Shown here: one piece after another, positions 11,201-22,990 of the stretch
How positions within the stretch are numbered: the first letter of the stretch is position 1
How the letters are laid out: each line of letters begins with the position of its first letter
NCBI RefSeq assembly: GCF_021730395.1
Contig: NC_069378.1
Span: 46,079,001 to 46,143,000 of the forward strand
Reading direction: 5' to 3'
From: Mercenaria mercenaria
Taxonomy: Eukaryota > Mollusca > Bivalvia > Venerida > Veneridae
DNA length: 64,000 nt
Position numbers and translations under genes: made by a program
The notes under the pieces: model-generated
Told to the model about the DNA's origin: nothing
The model's database searches: none
What the model saw: only the letters and a program-made list of their open reading frames with translations

Positions 11201-14200
11201 GTGTTTCACTGTATATCTAAATTTCAGCTTAAATAGTAGATCTGGATTTATTTAACTAGACGTAAAACAATTTCTGATGTCATATACTATGCACGTATTT
11301 GAGTCAGCTAAGGTCTTTCCACAGTAATCCAATTATAATTGGGGTTTATATATTTAGCAATTGCATAATAGGTAAAACTACTTGCACGAGGAAAGACATG
11401 GGAATTTAATTAAGAAAATTCAGTTATGTTATACATAAGCAGTCAAGTCAAGCCTTTGAATGTATTTTGTAATTTGAACTTTTAGGTACTGGCTCTACAA
11501 TTTGAAAGTCTAAAGCCGGTATAATCGAAAATATGGCTTTTCTCGGGTTCTGATATCTCATTACTCTCACAGGGAAGCATGTTTTAGTCCTCGCATGAGA
11601 TAACTAAATCATTTAAGCAACACATCAATTAAATGGTACGTAAATTCATATTAAATTCTTTTCGTTTTCATGTTTTTATGTGAACATTTATGAGACAAAA
11701 CAGGGTTTTCTCTATCTGATTTCTAGACAAAGACTCTTAATAAATGGTTTAAGGCATTTTTTTCCATAAAATATTACGAGGCCCAAAAGGGACAGGAAAC
11801 TTTCAGCTCTATTTTAAAGCCAGAAGTTCGATAATAATGTGAACTTGACACGGAAGTAAGGATGCAAATACATTCTCTGAAACAAGTAAGGGGAAACAAG
11901 AATCATTATAAATGTTTTCTTTGTTTAACACTTAGCGTGCTGGCGGAAAGTGATTTTGCCTTTGCGACCAGTGCAGAATAAGATCAGCCTGCACTTCCGT
12001 CAGTACAATTTCAGTGAACATCCCTTTAAATGATATGTGAAAGATGAACAAGTCAATTTTAGAAATTTAGCAGGGTATTGGTTAAAAACCTAAAATGAAT
12101 TAGTTGAGAGTGGAGTAACTATCAAAATGGTTACTTTACCCGGTAACCAAATTATTCTTCCGTTACTAATGATTCTCATAGGCACACTGGGCCTTGTTAT
12201 AACATCGATATCGTCAACTCTGAAACAAAAAGGTAACATATTGAAATACAGCGTTTAACATAACAATCTGTAATCGCTTAAAACAAGAACGTAACACAAT
12301 AAAAGTATTAAATAAGTTGGAAACACCTGATATTAAATATAGGCTAAGCGTGTACGCTGAAATAGTCTATTACAACGATTTGCATAATGTTTTGCAATGT
12401 ATGTAACAGCATCCAATAAGGATCTTTGGTAAATAGCTTTGACTTTTGACTGGTAAGCTATTTAAAAAGTCCTTATAAATATTATAACTGTCTTCAAGAT
12501 TCGTGGTTGGCTTCGGACTTCCTGCAAATATGTTGGACTATTGACTGACAAACCGTGCAATAAGACTTAGTATTAATTATATGACACAAGAAATAATGTT
12601 CACATCTTTTGTTTCCAATTATGACTTTAGCCAAACAGACGTCTTGAACATGGGCCAGTCATATCAGACACCTAATTATGATTTTTAAGTCTTGTTCGTC
12701 TGGTCAAATGCATCGTTGTATCTTCTATGGTGTTACTTTTAGTTGTATTTCGATGTTACTATAATCGATAAACATGATAAAGGTTAGTTTTCGTTAGCTG
12801 GCTGTGTTCGCCAATAACCAAGCTATTTAATGTCAAGTTCTGTAACATTAACTCGCACAAAGTTTACACGACCAAGTCTATCGCTCAGTCTCATATAAAA
12901 GCCTATAAAGTGTCACAGCTGTGCGCAGTATTAACAAATGACAATCAAGTAATTAGTATTATTCAAATTAGGGTTTGTGACATTCACTTTGGATATGATT
13001 ATCCAAAAAAAGCAAATGTGATGGTTTTACTTCTAATGTTAAGAAACATTTTGTTTAGAAAAAAAAAGTTACTTTGGCAAAAGGATGTTTCTTTGCATAT
13101 GGATCAATTTAGCCGTGTCAAATTTCAAACAAATATTAGAGAGTTTGAGATTTCAAACTTCGCCTTCCCCTTCAACGTCTCTCATATATATTTTCGGTAA
13201 AACGTCACCGATATGCGTGTATTTCATTTATATCACACGTTGCTACTAAAGTTTTCCATGTAATATCACGTAAGCCTAAGACTTCCCTTTATTACTATGC
13301 GAAATAAAAAGCTTAGTTTCAGGATTTCTGCTTATTAAGTTATTTGGTTATCCATATATATAATTAGACTAAATTTGATGCGAAACACTATCAATAGGTA
13401 TAAGAATAATGAAGTTTTGTATGGCTAATGATTTTAACTAAATACATTGAATTAAACCTGGAAGTATGAAGTTATCAACTGATTTTGAGCAACTTTGAGA
13501 TTTTGTTCAAACTTTAACTTCTACGGCATATTTGTGTCCCCAGGCGGTATCGATTATACCAGATGGGCCTTTTTGTCGTATGAAGTGAAGTTTTGAACGT
13601 CCGAAGATGTGATATCACGAAAGTCGAAACTTCATTCTTTTTACATCTACTCTGTCCACATAATCGGCACCAAAGACTGAAATCTGGATGGAGGCACATG
13701 GCATGACAGTCATTTTACTTGAAAAATAAATAATTACGCGCGATTATCATTTGGTGGAACATTTTATTTTCACATCCAAATAAAATCAATCTGTTTCTGT
13801 CGGACACTTAATACGACAATTGCGTTTTAATCATAAACATAAAATGGTACTAGTAAGACGGAAATTCTTTTGAAGTATCAGACAATTTCAAATAAATGAT
13901 ATCATGATGAGAGACGTTTCCTGTTAGCCGTATGGGATAACTCCATTCTTTAAATGCACGAAACCAGAGCCTGGCAGAGGGACATTGTGGGTTAATTCCC
14001 CCTTTGTTTCTTACATTTTACAAAGAAAGTAGGTCTTGAAACTCGGGGTGACCCTACCCTACCCCTCCCCCCTCACCCCACTGAAATGGGTGACCCCCTC
14101 TTTAATGTTGGTGTCCCTCTAACCAAATAACCAAAATTCCTGGATCCGCAGATGCTTTACTTAGTATATAGTATATTAAATTATATATTGTATATTAAAA

Positions 14201-17200
14201 TCATATTGTGCTGTCTGAGAGTTTGGCATTATACAGAGTCATACAGAGTGTCATTATCACTTTGATATGATCATAATAGGTTATCAACTTTGTATGTGGA
14301 TATATGCACGAGTTCTGCAGCGGTAATATTGCGCGACTTAGGAGCGCAATATTGTCTGCGAAAGAACGAGTGCATATATCCACATACAAAGTTGATAACC
14401 TTTTTATTACATATCCACTATCAAATGATTCATTTATATCTAAATTATCGTTCTGTCACGAAAGACAGGAAAAAATACGGAAAAAAATTCTCCGAAAACG
14501 CAATTAACAAATCAAACTGACGCGCATTAATATTTTCCGCGAAAATGACGTCAACTTTTTGTCGCAACGTGCGCGTGGACGCCATGGACGTCACGCGATT
14601 CTTTCCATTACAACGTTAAGAAACAATTCCATATTTATTAGTCCAACTCATGACGTAATTATAACTTTCATTTCATTTCAGTCTGATAAATTACTGCATG
14701 CCAGTATCTAATAGGTCAGATTAATCAAAGTGTAAAAGTAAACAAAATGTTGCATAAATTACAAATTAAACAAACACACAATAGCAACAAAAAATCTAAA
14801 GAAACGAGATCCGCAATGGACGCACCGTCAGGGGAGGTAACTAGAGTCACGGATTGGGACTAGTCCGATATGAAAGCGTTCAACGTCATGATATGGAAAA
14901 ATATTGCACGATCGCGGTCCATTGAAACCCAATGGAAAATAATTTTAGGTATGTAATAATCATTTTTATTTCCTCTCATGTATGATTTACAATCGTGCAT
15001 TGTATACGGACTATACTGACATAATTTTATATAAAACCTAAATGTTTGGAGCAACACTAACGATTTTTTACATTGTTCACATTGTTTTATCGTCTGATTT
15101 CTTTTTCTTTTTGGTAATCGCTCTAATATCCATGCGATGATTATATTAATTAAAATGTTTTTTTTTTATTTAATTTTCATTTTTTTCAATTCTAAAGCCG
15201 CATGTAAAATTCCTGCCCTTTCGGACAATTTGTATCAAAATGCACGAAAAAAACGATCATAATTACGGATAAATTGAATGGGCGGATTAAAAGAAGTAAG
15301 GTTCATTCTAATGTTTGAAATCTCAAGGAATTTTAATCGAACTTCAACTTTATACGTTAACTTCGCAAGAGACGTTGAAGGGGAAGGCGAAGGTTGAAAT
15401 CTCAAACTCTCTATTAACTCTAATCCAGCTTTTTACATGGGTTTCTATTGATTAGTTTAGTTATTTTTGCGACACACACACCATCGAGCCTAATTTCAAT
15501 ATTCAAAAAAGGGAATAAAAATTATCAGGGATTTTGACTTTTTTAATGGGTTACAATTTAAATATAAATTACAATTTTACCACAAACATTTACTAATTGA
15601 AGAAAAAAGATTATGAAATTTAGAAGCGTTTAAAAAGTTATTTCAAAATATCACAAAGTGCCGTTCCAACCCACGAGTTTTCAATAATGATCGGAGGCTT
15701 CCAGACTTGAATCTCGTTACTGAACATGAATTTTATGTTGCTGTATGTGCTGTTCATAAACCATGTCAATCTCGAATCAAACCAGACCTGAGGAAAGAAA
15801 ACAAGGTTAGATGTAAACTCATTATAATGGCAAATATATGTAAACAAACATAAAATGGCATCAAATGTATATTTGACACTGACAAAATAATAATGTGTGT
15901 GAAAATAAATGTTAGATACTGGTAAAAAAAACAAGAAGAATATAATTTTGCTGCATTTTTTCTCAAAAGCGTTGCAATGGTTTACTACCTTCTGCATAAG
16001 ATAATCGCTTATCTGGTCTGTTAAAATTGTTCAATTAACAATGTGTCCAGCTATAAATCATAAACTATAAAGATATTTTACAATAACGTTTACATATGAC
16101 TTTGATTCCTATTGCAATTATTCCTAAAAATGTCATAAGGACATTTAAAAAGATTATCAGATGAACTTTGGCTTCAATTTCTCTACAAACATCAAGGCTA
16201 TTATCTAATCAATAAGTCAAATGAATAGGAAAATTGTTGTTCTTGCGTTTTATAATAAACAGAACACTTCAAATGTCGTGTCGCTACATATTTTATGCAT
16301 TATAAAACACAAAACATGTATTGATATAAAGAATCGTTTTTACGTTATAAAAATCATTCACGTTTCGGTTCTTACTTAGCTATTTACATACCATAGTAAT
16401 GACAATAATAATTATTGGGTTTGTTAGTGACCCGACTGTTAGTATGATTAAAGGGGGCAATGCGTAACCGAGTCCTCTATTTATCGTACTGACCCCACAT
16501 ATTTCCGTGGAGGGTCACTAACAAACCCTATGATTGATTTGTTTTATCGACCACATACAGCCCGGACAAGAATTTACACGGACGCACGGACACACGCACG
16601 CACGTACGCACGCACGGATAGTGTGAATTTAATATTCGGGGGCATAAACATATAAATAACATTAAAATTATTATCTAATAAGAACTGATGACTATGTAAT
16701 CCAATTTCTACAAGTTCTGGTATAAATGTTAAGGCTGCACGTCAAACGATACTATTAAAATGTTCACGCCGTTACATAACTGAAATACTGTTGAAAAACG
16801 ACGTTAAACCCAAACAAAATCTATGTAATAACTGAAATATATACGGTCAGTCTTCGCATTATATTGAAAGTGTTGGATACTTACAAAGGTAAAATATGCC
16901 GTTATAGACAGTTTCTGTTCTTTTATATCCTGTAAGCATAAATTGTTTTTGCAAAATTCATAGATAAATTTCTCACTAATGTTATACCTCTTCCCATGCG
17001 ATTAAACGTTTTAAAATATCGAAGATCTTCGTAATTTAGTGGAAAGATAAATTTACGATTTGAAATAGCATTAATCCATGGAGGCATGATTTTCTTTCAC
17101 AGCAAGGCGGGCCAAAATACGCCATACATATATAAGATTAAACAAAAAGATATATGTATTTGCCGTAGAACCCAACTCACTATCTTCTACTTGACCTAAA

Positions 17201-18648
17201 GGGCGATGCCCACAGTCCAAGTGTCGCTACTTGCAATATAAGCATTTTGCGTTTCTGTTTCCCCAATTTTTCCCGATATCTTATTCTTAACTCAAATATT
17301 TCACTGAAAATTGGATAGACTATTTTAGAAGCACAGATGTTTTTGATAAAAGTAGCCTTCCATACGATCATTAGCTAGGTCTCTACACAAAAATTGGCGA
17401 CAATATGTCAATCTTAACTAGAGTTTTTGACTGAAACCTTCTTTTTGAGGATGCCGCCAGTCAAAACGGAATACCAAAAATATAAGTTGTTTTCTAATTT
17501 AGAAATGTAAAACAGTTGTTAATAAACTTACCAAATAATTCAGCGAAAGTAGGTTCAAAGATATCTTGACGTCATTCCGCTTTTGTGGTCTCTGCAACAC
17601 CTCATAGGAGCCAAACAACCATTGTCTCAGGTCTGTCTCCAGTTCTTTAGAGTATGCTGGGGGTACTTTATTCGGTGGTGGACTAACAACAACACCGATA
17701 CTGAAAACTGAAATAATTTTATTTAACATTAATTTCAAGGCATTGCAGATAAAGTACTTTACGATCGAAAGAATCTATAAGATTTAGAGAAGACTGCACG
17801 TTCACGATGGAAGAACCTTTCAATTTTCCATGATTGTTTTTATCAAAACCTTTTCTTTATTTTCATTTTGAGACCAAAAAAAATAATGAACATAATTAAA
17901 TTTCTATATATCAAAACATGTGTATTAAAAGGCGTATTTGCATTAAAGAATACCGGAGGTTGTTTACTTTCTTTTAGGTAGTTCTGAACGTTCGGATCAA
18001 AACCTTTTTGAAAATGTAGAATCTGATTAAACGTTGAATTTTAAAAACTGTAGAAGATACTTAGAAAATTCGGTAAATAAAAAGGTATTGTCATAAAATG
18101 AATAGGTCCGTGTGCTTCTTTTTTAGATATTTGCCCATGTTCAAAGAAATCCGCGCGTTCCAGACTATATCTATAGGACATGTTTTTGGAATTACTTAGC
18201 GTGTCATATGTATTGATATCATATTCTGACTTTGGAAAGACAGTAGCGTTGTAATAAATTGACTCACCAGTTGCTACATTGTATTAGTTCATAAAACTGT
18301 ACCGAATTCAGGCGTTATTCTACGTTTTCCAGATAAATAAGGTTACGCCATTATTTCCATTTTGTCAAACATGCGGAATGTACTACCTTAAAACTTTGAC
18401 CTTTTCATATAATTCACCTGTTTTCTGTGTAATTAGGTTAAGGAGACAAACATATTAATACATTTTATGGGAAAATCAATTTCTTTGAAAATTATTGTGT
18501 AATCAACATCAATTTTATGAGCAGTAAAAAAAGTAAGAATGAAAAAAAAATATATATTTACCAGGTCACTGGCTGAGCAAATGCATATATAAATACAGAG
18601 AATTGCACTAATTAAAATACAGGAGTACAAACACACGAAAACGTGCAT
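7853..18648 (-). CDS. Gene B: nicotinic-acetylcholine-receptor-like Cys-loop channel subunit, complete or nearly so
   Basis: Nine exons on the minus strand: 18597-18648 (candidate signal), 17532-17707, 16885-16929, 15675-15787, 12140-12219, 10038-10190, 9525-9688, 8781-8916 and 7853-8274. All internal phases agree and give about 446 residues. In order: signal about 1-26; ligand-binding domain to about 238, with loop D WFDSRLTW, loop A VWKPPIIIENS, Cys-loop C-x13-C containing YWPLDTQ, and SSWSY; TM1 about 244-265; TM2 after SGERV about 273-292; TM3 about 308-328; an acidic loop of about 80 residues; TM4 about 414-436; stop TGA. Loop C lacks the vicinal cysteines, so it is a non-alpha-type subunit. 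Glu -1' and Leu 9' of TM2 suggest a cation channel. A possible AATAAA lies at 7465-7470. Confidence 0.88.
8781..8916 (-). CDS. Gene B exon: TM2 pore helix to TM3 start
   Basis: 136 bp, phase 0 in and 1 out. It encodes LSPESGERVGLALTILLAYA...SESIPQTS: the Gly-Glu cation-selectivity motif, the pore Leu at 9', and an acidic residue at the outer ring. Confidence 0.9.
9083..9215 (+). mobile_element. Degenerate SINE fragment
   Basis: TGACTTCTAATCACTTGCCC and TTGGTTCGATCCTG (B box), then GCGAGGAAGCTACTACACTG. A worn member of the 36.1-kb SINE family in the gene B intron between TM1 and TM2 exons. Confidence 0.45.
9525..9688 (-). CDS. Gene B exon: loop C and TM1
   Basis: TTTCAG acceptor, 164 bp, donor GTAAGA. 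It encodes DNGEWELISTEYSS, no Cys-Cys pair, then FRRRPLFHMLNTLFPVVLM, the R-R-x-P-L-F-Y/H entry to TM1 with its conserved proline. Confidence 0.9.
10038..10190 (-). CDS. Gene B exon: Cys-loop
   Basis: TTGTAG acceptor, 153 bp, donor GTATTG. It encodes GIFTTHC, then ESSVTYWPLDTQT and C, i.e. two cysteines 13 residues apart with the family's W/F-P-x-D-x-Q core, then EIILSSWSY (loop B Trp). Confidence 0.9.
10430..11211. mobile_element. 782-bp non-autonomous pogo/Tigger-like element
   Basis: Ends CAGTAAAACACCGCTCGCTC (left) and the inverted CAGTGAAACACCGCTCGCTC (right) are flanked by TA at 10428-10429 and 11212-11213. The interior repeats the motif GCTCGAG many times near both ends and has no long ORF. 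CAGT ends with TA duplication fit the pogo branch of Tc1/mariner. It lies in gene B's intron between the 80-bp and Cys-loop exons. Confidence 0.72.
11932..12087 (+). repeat. Interspersed repeat (GCGACCAGTGCAGA family), copy 1
   Basis: TTTGCGACCAGTGCAGAATA and AGATCAGCCTGCACTTCCGT at one end, TTTTAGAAATTTAGCAGGGT at the other. It matches 25,004-25,178 and ends about 50 bp from gene B's 80-bp exon. Confidence 0.65.
12140..12219 (-). CDS. Gene B exon: loop E strand region (80 bp)
   Basis: A short exon found by phase: TTTCAG acceptor, 80 bp, donor GTAAAG. One base completes the Ser codon left by the previous exon. The peptide is VDDIDVITRPS...SNGRIIWLP, which fits the -G-V-W-P- strand that precedes the Cys-loop in this family, and it leaves one base for the next exon. 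Confidence 0.82.
14052..14079 (-). other. G-quadruplex-forming motif inside the 2.27-kb element
   Basis: Five C runs (CCC, CCC, CCCC, CCCCCC, CCCC) with loops of 1-3 on plus; the minus strand is G-rich with a TAGGGTAGGG stretch. Confidence 0.6.
14279..14400. repeat. 122-bp hairpin repeat inside the 2.27-kb element
   Basis: Arms GGTTATCAACTTTGTATGTG and its exact complement at the right end; the centre shows GCGCAATATT pairs. It shares the core TTCTGCAGCGG-AATAT with 5614-5709. The two ORFs read across it are palindrome artefacts. Confidence 0.85.
15675..15787 (-). CDS. Gene B exon: loop D to loop A
   Basis: 113 bp, the same length and phases as gene A. It carries VWFDSRLTWF and QVWKPPIIIENS. 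The donor is GTGGGT, weaker than in gene A. Confidence 0.87.
16417..16528. mobile_element. 112-bp MITE with perfect 17-bp inverted ends
   Basis: GGGTTTGTTAGTGACCC at 16417-16433 and its exact complement at 16512-16528. Inside: TACTGACCCCACATATTTCC. A related right half occurs at 52,350-52,397 (TACTGACCCAAAGTATTTCC, TTCATTAACAAAC). In the intron between gene B's 45-bp and 113-bp exons. Confidence 0.72.
16586..16620. repeat. CA/GCAC-rich microsatellite
   Basis: ACACGCACGCACGTACGCAC repeats in tandem after a GGACGCACGGAC start, the usual end of the satellite family seen at 29.9 kb. Confidence 0.7.
16735..16830 (+). mobile_element. SINE 3' end (same family as 24.24 kb)
   Basis: CGCCGTTACATAACTGAAAT followed by ACTGTTGAAAAACGACGTTA, i.e. 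the tail of the 24.24-kb SINE. 5'-truncated. Lies in a gene B intron. Confidence 0.65.
16885..16929 (-). CDS. Gene B exon: 45-bp beta-strand exon
   Basis: Acceptor ATCCTG and donor ACTTAC as read on the plus strand bracket 15 codons giving DIKEQKLSITAYFTF, the same peptide as gene A with a few synonymous base changes. Those changes point to selection on the protein. Confidence 0.88.
17532..17707 (-). CDS. Gene B exon: N-terminus of ligand-binding domain
   Basis: TTTCAG acceptor, GTAAGT donor, 176 bp, phase 1 in and 0 out. It encodes a proline-rich start (SPPPNKVPPAY), then KELETDLRQWLF and the conserved ISLNLLSLNYL. It aligns residue by residue with gene A over its 3' two thirds. Confidence 0.87.
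18597..18648 (-). CDS. Candidate first coding exon of gene B (signal peptide)
   Basis: ATG at 18648 starts MHVFVCLYSCILISAIL plus one base before a GTATTT donor. That phase fits the exon starting at 17707 and continues the hydrophobic core as FFSIGVVV. Two other donors nearby (GTGACC, in phase; GTAAAT, out of phase) make the exact end uncertain. A retroelement remnant lies immediately upstream. Confidence 0.42.
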
Positions 18649-18678
18649 GTAGGGCACCGCTTTTGAATCATTAGCGGC

Positions 18679-18790
18679 AAATCCGCCACTAGGGAGCTGC
18701 AATTGGTTTACTTGCACCAAACCATAATCCTTAAATCCGACCATGCTCCTCTATTACGTTTATTAGAAAGAAATGCTCTAAAACTGAAGT
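18679..18790 (+). mobile_element. Fossil Ty3/Gypsy-like pol remnant (RNase H region)
   Basis: A short plus-strand stretch resembles the RNase H segment of an LTR retrotransposon (motif around KSDHAPLLRLL). No LTRs or other domains are seen, so this is a broken, old fragment of about 110 bp. It sits just upstream of gene B's candidate signal exon. Confidence 0.42.
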
Positions 18791-18799
18791 TACGTAAAG

Positions 18800-21700
18800 T
18801 TGGAAAAAGTAACTTACGCATAATATATACTTGTAGTCCATATATGCGAATTCCCATCTTGATGAACCTAAATACTGAAAGCTTTTCTGAATGATACGAT
18901 AGATAACGAATGGCACATGCCAAATATTTAAATTCTAATATATTGATGTTTCTTTTTAATTCAGTAAGGTTAAGAAACTAATACGATAACAAAAAAAATA
19001 ATTGTTATTATATGAAACTTTACACAAATAATCACCAAACCAAATATTGACACAAACATAGAAACTATCGAACAATTAATTATCGCAATGCACCGCCAGT
19101 TCAATAACGCCTCTAATTACAGATAGCCTTTAAAAATTGCTGGAAAAAAAAACAAATACATCTGAACGATTTGCTCCCGAAAGAACGATTAATTAGTTTT
19201 AATAATTGTGAAATATTATTGATTCAATTCATTTTAACAATGCTTCAGAAACTTCAAAACGGTTTTCGATTTTCTCAGCATGAATTGTATTTATAAGGTA
19301 AATATCCTGCATTGCAAAACAGATATGGTAGTCAAAACTTGGAACAGAACTATAACGTCATAAACAGCAAGGAGCACAATTCATTAACATGATTTTTAAC
19401 AAAATGTTAGTTTATGAAAATCATCGTGCGATGTTGCTCAGCTGTCTTCTATCCGGAAGTGATTATCAATCGGAGCGCACGGCAGAAAATACGCAAAATA
19501 TTGCATGTCCGTACGCATTTAGTGTATATAAATACTTACTAAAGGGTAGGGTAAGGATCGCCATTGTTACAAGGTAGATCTATATACATTAAAGTTACTT
19601 ATCAGTCAAATCGCATGAACCCGGTATATTCAGGAGTCTGTAATTTATCACAGGATCTCTAGGTCCTTTTTTTAGTCACAGTCATAGCGTAATCTAATTC
19701 ATTAACATAACTATTTGTCTAAACAAAGTCAGACGACTGATGATAGTAACTGTATACTGACCTAAAGAATGACATCATACTGTTTTGACGTCATGGTTAT
19801 GTGACGCCATACACAATTTAAGAAATAAAAATCTTAAAATGTTTGGACGTGATATCTCTTTTTTCCTCAAGTAACCTTTAAGTCTTAAACAATTACTAGT
19901 ACTGCCTTCTAAGCTCTGTTAATTTGACAATTAATTGGACTAAATTATTCTAGTCCAATGTATAGCCTAATGTTATATCATTTTTTTGTTTCGATAAACG
20001 CTCATGTTGACAGAACCTAAAATGAAACATTATTAGTGTGTTAATGAACCAAGTAACTGTCTGGTTATTTATCAAAAGTATTATCCAAACACTTGTAGTG
20101 GTTAGTAGTGAGATACCTTGTAGTTTGATGTCTTAACTTTTGTTTTTGTTTTTGTTTGGTTCGGTTATAGATATGACATAATATAAGGTAGATTCTAATA
20201 ACGAAAGGTATCACATATAAAACTGATGTCACTGTTGTGATCCAAAGAAGTTGTTAATGTAAATGTAGCGGACCTGAATGCGATTGCAAATTATTATCGT
20301 TCCGGCATTTACTTCCTCCTTTTACGTAAAAGGAATGACGGTTTGCCTAGCGATAAATATTTATAAAGGGGTTTTTTTGTCGGCTTGGGGACAGTGTACA
20401 ATGCAATCATATGGGACGGTACGTTCATCCATTTTAGATATTAGAAGTATCATTTACCACGATTACAAGATAGAATTTCTTTCGTAACTGTTTGCTGTCT
20501 TTATTAGACTATTATTTCTTTGGTCATTTTATTTAAATTATGCTCACATTATTCTCATAACTAAATATCTGTGTGATGAGGTCGAAATAATTCAGATTAA
20601 GACCGTATTGTTTTTAGTTCTGTAACGAATATCACGTAGTATGCAAAGAGTTATACACAAAATGTAGCTATATAATTTAACTCAATGTGATTGACCAAAA
20701 AATGACGTCATTAAAATACACAGATTGCCGTATATACGTTGATGTACACTATTAACGAAGACGTCTGCCTTTATTAACAGTAAACACTGTGCAGTTTAAG
20801 CCACACTCTAAACAATCTAAGCGGGTTGTACAAACAGTATAAAGTTTGTTTCAACAACCACTTGAGCAGAAAAGTTAAGTTACTTTTCAAATTTCAAATG
20901 AACAATATTTTTATAAGTTATAAAGATCTAACCAAAACTTGAAAATACAAATGTTAGTACCGAGCGTAGTTTTTATCTGTATGAAAAACTAAACCGAATG
21001 AGAACGAGAACAAATACAGGTATTTATTTGAACTATGTATTGAAAGACACTTGTTTTCTTTTTAATCAAAACACTCAAAATGTTTTAATATAATTGCAAA
21101 TTTAAAGGTATATGGATTACATATCCGATGTAAGGCAAAGCTAGAGCCATTCTTATTTTCATTGGATTGAGATATTGGTTTGGCGCACTTTATCTACTGT
21201 TTACAGTTTTAAGGTTATAATTCCACTTTGGCAATAGCCTATCAAGAGTTTAATAATATACACTTCACAACTTTTCTAACTCTACCAGCAGCCTTTACGC
21301 AATAACTTTAAAACTACCAAAGAGAACTGATTTTTTTTTCAGGAAATTTAGAACACTATTTATCCCATGTTTGGCGTCGCGGGAATGTAATAAAGCCATT
21401 GAATAAAAATGATAATACACTAGTGTAATAAAGCTTTGACGTCGACGTCGTTTATAGTGTAGGAGACGTTGGTCAAATTGACTTGTTTATATAGTAAAAG
21501 AAAGTAGAATTTGTTGATGTTTCGACAAAAAAGGCTGACATGTGATATAAATAAAATATTACATTTTGTGCTTTTCCGCCTTGAATTTATTAAACAAGTT
21601 GAAAAAATTGATAAAATGCTCGGCAGAGCCTCGCATTTTATTCAACTCGTTTAATAAATTCAATATGAAAAGACACTCATGTAATATCCTTTATAGAAGA

Positions 21701-22030
21701 CATTGTTTGATATAAAATGAACGATGAAATAAGTCTAAAAATAACATTTTATTACTAATCCGACAAAACCCCTGTTTTTCATAGACTCAAATTTAGGCAA
21801 TAATTATGCTACAGAAGTAACTAACGCGAAAGTTACCTGTTTTTATTAGAAATATTCTTGCAAATTTACAATATATTAATTTGAATTTCGTATTTTTATT
21901 TATAATTGCTGTCATTATTATATCTTAATATGAGTTAATATGCATGCTTCAAAAATAAACGATAGATAACTGTTTATGTGCTCAATAAACATTGTTTTAT
22001 TCTTTCCGAAAAATCGTTTTTAGATGAGGC
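18800..22030. other. Non-coding, upstream flank of gene B
   Basis: AT-rich sequence without a supported exon on either strand. The short ORFs at 19.4 and 20.3 kb lack family features or splice logic. Confidence 0.5.
21581..21663. repeat. Hairpin repeat with GAGCCTCGCATTTTAT core
   Basis: Arms TTGAATTTATTAAACAAGTT and the complement AACTCGTTTAATAAATTCAA; centre ATGCTCGGCAGAGCCTCGCA. Similar layout to the hairpins at 5.6 and 14.3 kb but a different sequence. Confidence 0.7.
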
Positions 22031-22034
22031 GCGG

Positions 22035-22310
22035 TGCATGTCAAACCTGTGCTAGAGCCATCCCGCTCACCGGACCTAAATCCGATTTAGCATATCTGTG
22101 ATGTAGTCGGTAAGGCTGACAGAAGAAGATCTCAACAGAATCTGAGGAAACTGCAACTGTTTGTCTTGGATGAGTGGAACCTTGTTTCTCAGGTCATGTG
22201 TCGAAACTTTTCACTGTCCGTGCACAGCAGATACAGGGCGGCCATACAAGTATATGGTGCCATACCAAGTATTAAAGTTGAATTTATCCTGATAGTACGT
22301 GACTGAAACA
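22035..22310 (+). mobile_element. Tc1-like transposase C-terminal remnant
   Basis: Plus-strand pieces read EPSRSPDLNPI (the third catalytic block, with the following Glu codon now a stop), then in another frame NLRKLQLFVLDEWNLV and VHSRYRAAIQVYGA, resembling the Tc1 tail LEEWNxIPQ...RCQAVIxARGG. No inverted repeats were found. An old, broken fragment. Confidence 0.6.
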
Positions 22311-22596
22311 CTGGATATATTTAAGTATTCAATGATGCAGAGTAGAGCTTAAAACATTATTATACCATATTTATATAGCACTCTTTTCATACAAAATATG
22401 TGCGTTCAAAAGTGCTTTACAAAGACATAAAGAACACATACATACATACATACATATATATAAATGTAAACAAATTGGTAAAAGATTAAAAGGAATAGTA
22501 ATTAAAACAAGATCATCCATAAATTATGGTCAACGTTAAATTACATTACATACACTATTAAAGGAGAGCAATCCCATTCTCAACACGAAACAAACC

Positions 22597-22990
22597 TGTT
22601 TTTGTTTGTTTGTTTTGGATTTAACGCCATTTTCAACAGTATTTCAGATTTTGTATAACATGTGTGAAAGAGATGCGTTTTCAAAGGCTTTTTAAATGTG
22701 GGCAGTGAGCTTGAATCTCTGATGCTTGCTGGGAGGGCATTCCAAGTCTTGAAACTTCTTTCACCAAACTTAACTGTTCGACTCTTCGGTACAACCAAAG
22801 ACATTGGGCCATTTGCCGACCTTAAGTCTCTACGAGGCTTGTACATGTCAAGCAAATCGACAAGGTACTTGGGATATTCTTTGTGCATGGCTTTGTATGT
22901 GTCAAGAATTTGAAACATAATTTTAATATACGTACTAAATTTAGTTTATTGTGTACTACATGATAGGCGGTGTGTTGTTTCATCTCATGC
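22597..22990 (-). mobile_element. LINE 3' end: C-terminus of a CR1/L2-like reverse-transcriptase ORF plus tail
   Basis: The minus-strand ORF (22918 to 22580) includes ILDTYKAMHKEYPKYLVDLL, PRRDLRSANG, FGERSFKTWNALPASIRDSS and FKKPLKTHLF, the hallmark end of CR1/L2-clade LINE ORF2. It is followed by the tail CTGAAATACTGTTGAAAA and an A-rich TTTG-type run. Only the last part of the element is present. The same tail ends the SINEs at 24.24 and 16.74 kb. Confidence 0.78.

Larger units (their letters stand above)
13139..15411. mobile_element. 2.27-kb element with 44-bp terminal inverted repeats, inside a gene B intron
   Basis: 13139-13182 and 15368-15411 are inverted copies, 44 bp with one mismatch, starting GAGAGTTTGAGATTTCAA. 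Direct repeats TATTA flank it at 13134-13138 and 15412-15416; the true duplication could be 5 bp, or TA alone. The interior has a 122-bp hairpin (14279-14400) and a C-rich block (14052-14079), but no recognisable transposase. Probably non-autonomous; superfamily not assigned. Confidence 0.72.

Noticed and set aside
14290-14520. Opposing ORFs beginning with the same peptide MYVDICT on both strands
   Set aside because: Artefact of the perfect hairpin at 14279-14400.
16586-16620. CRISPR-like spacing in GCAC repeats
   Set aside because: Simple microsatellite in a eukaryotic genome; no spacers.
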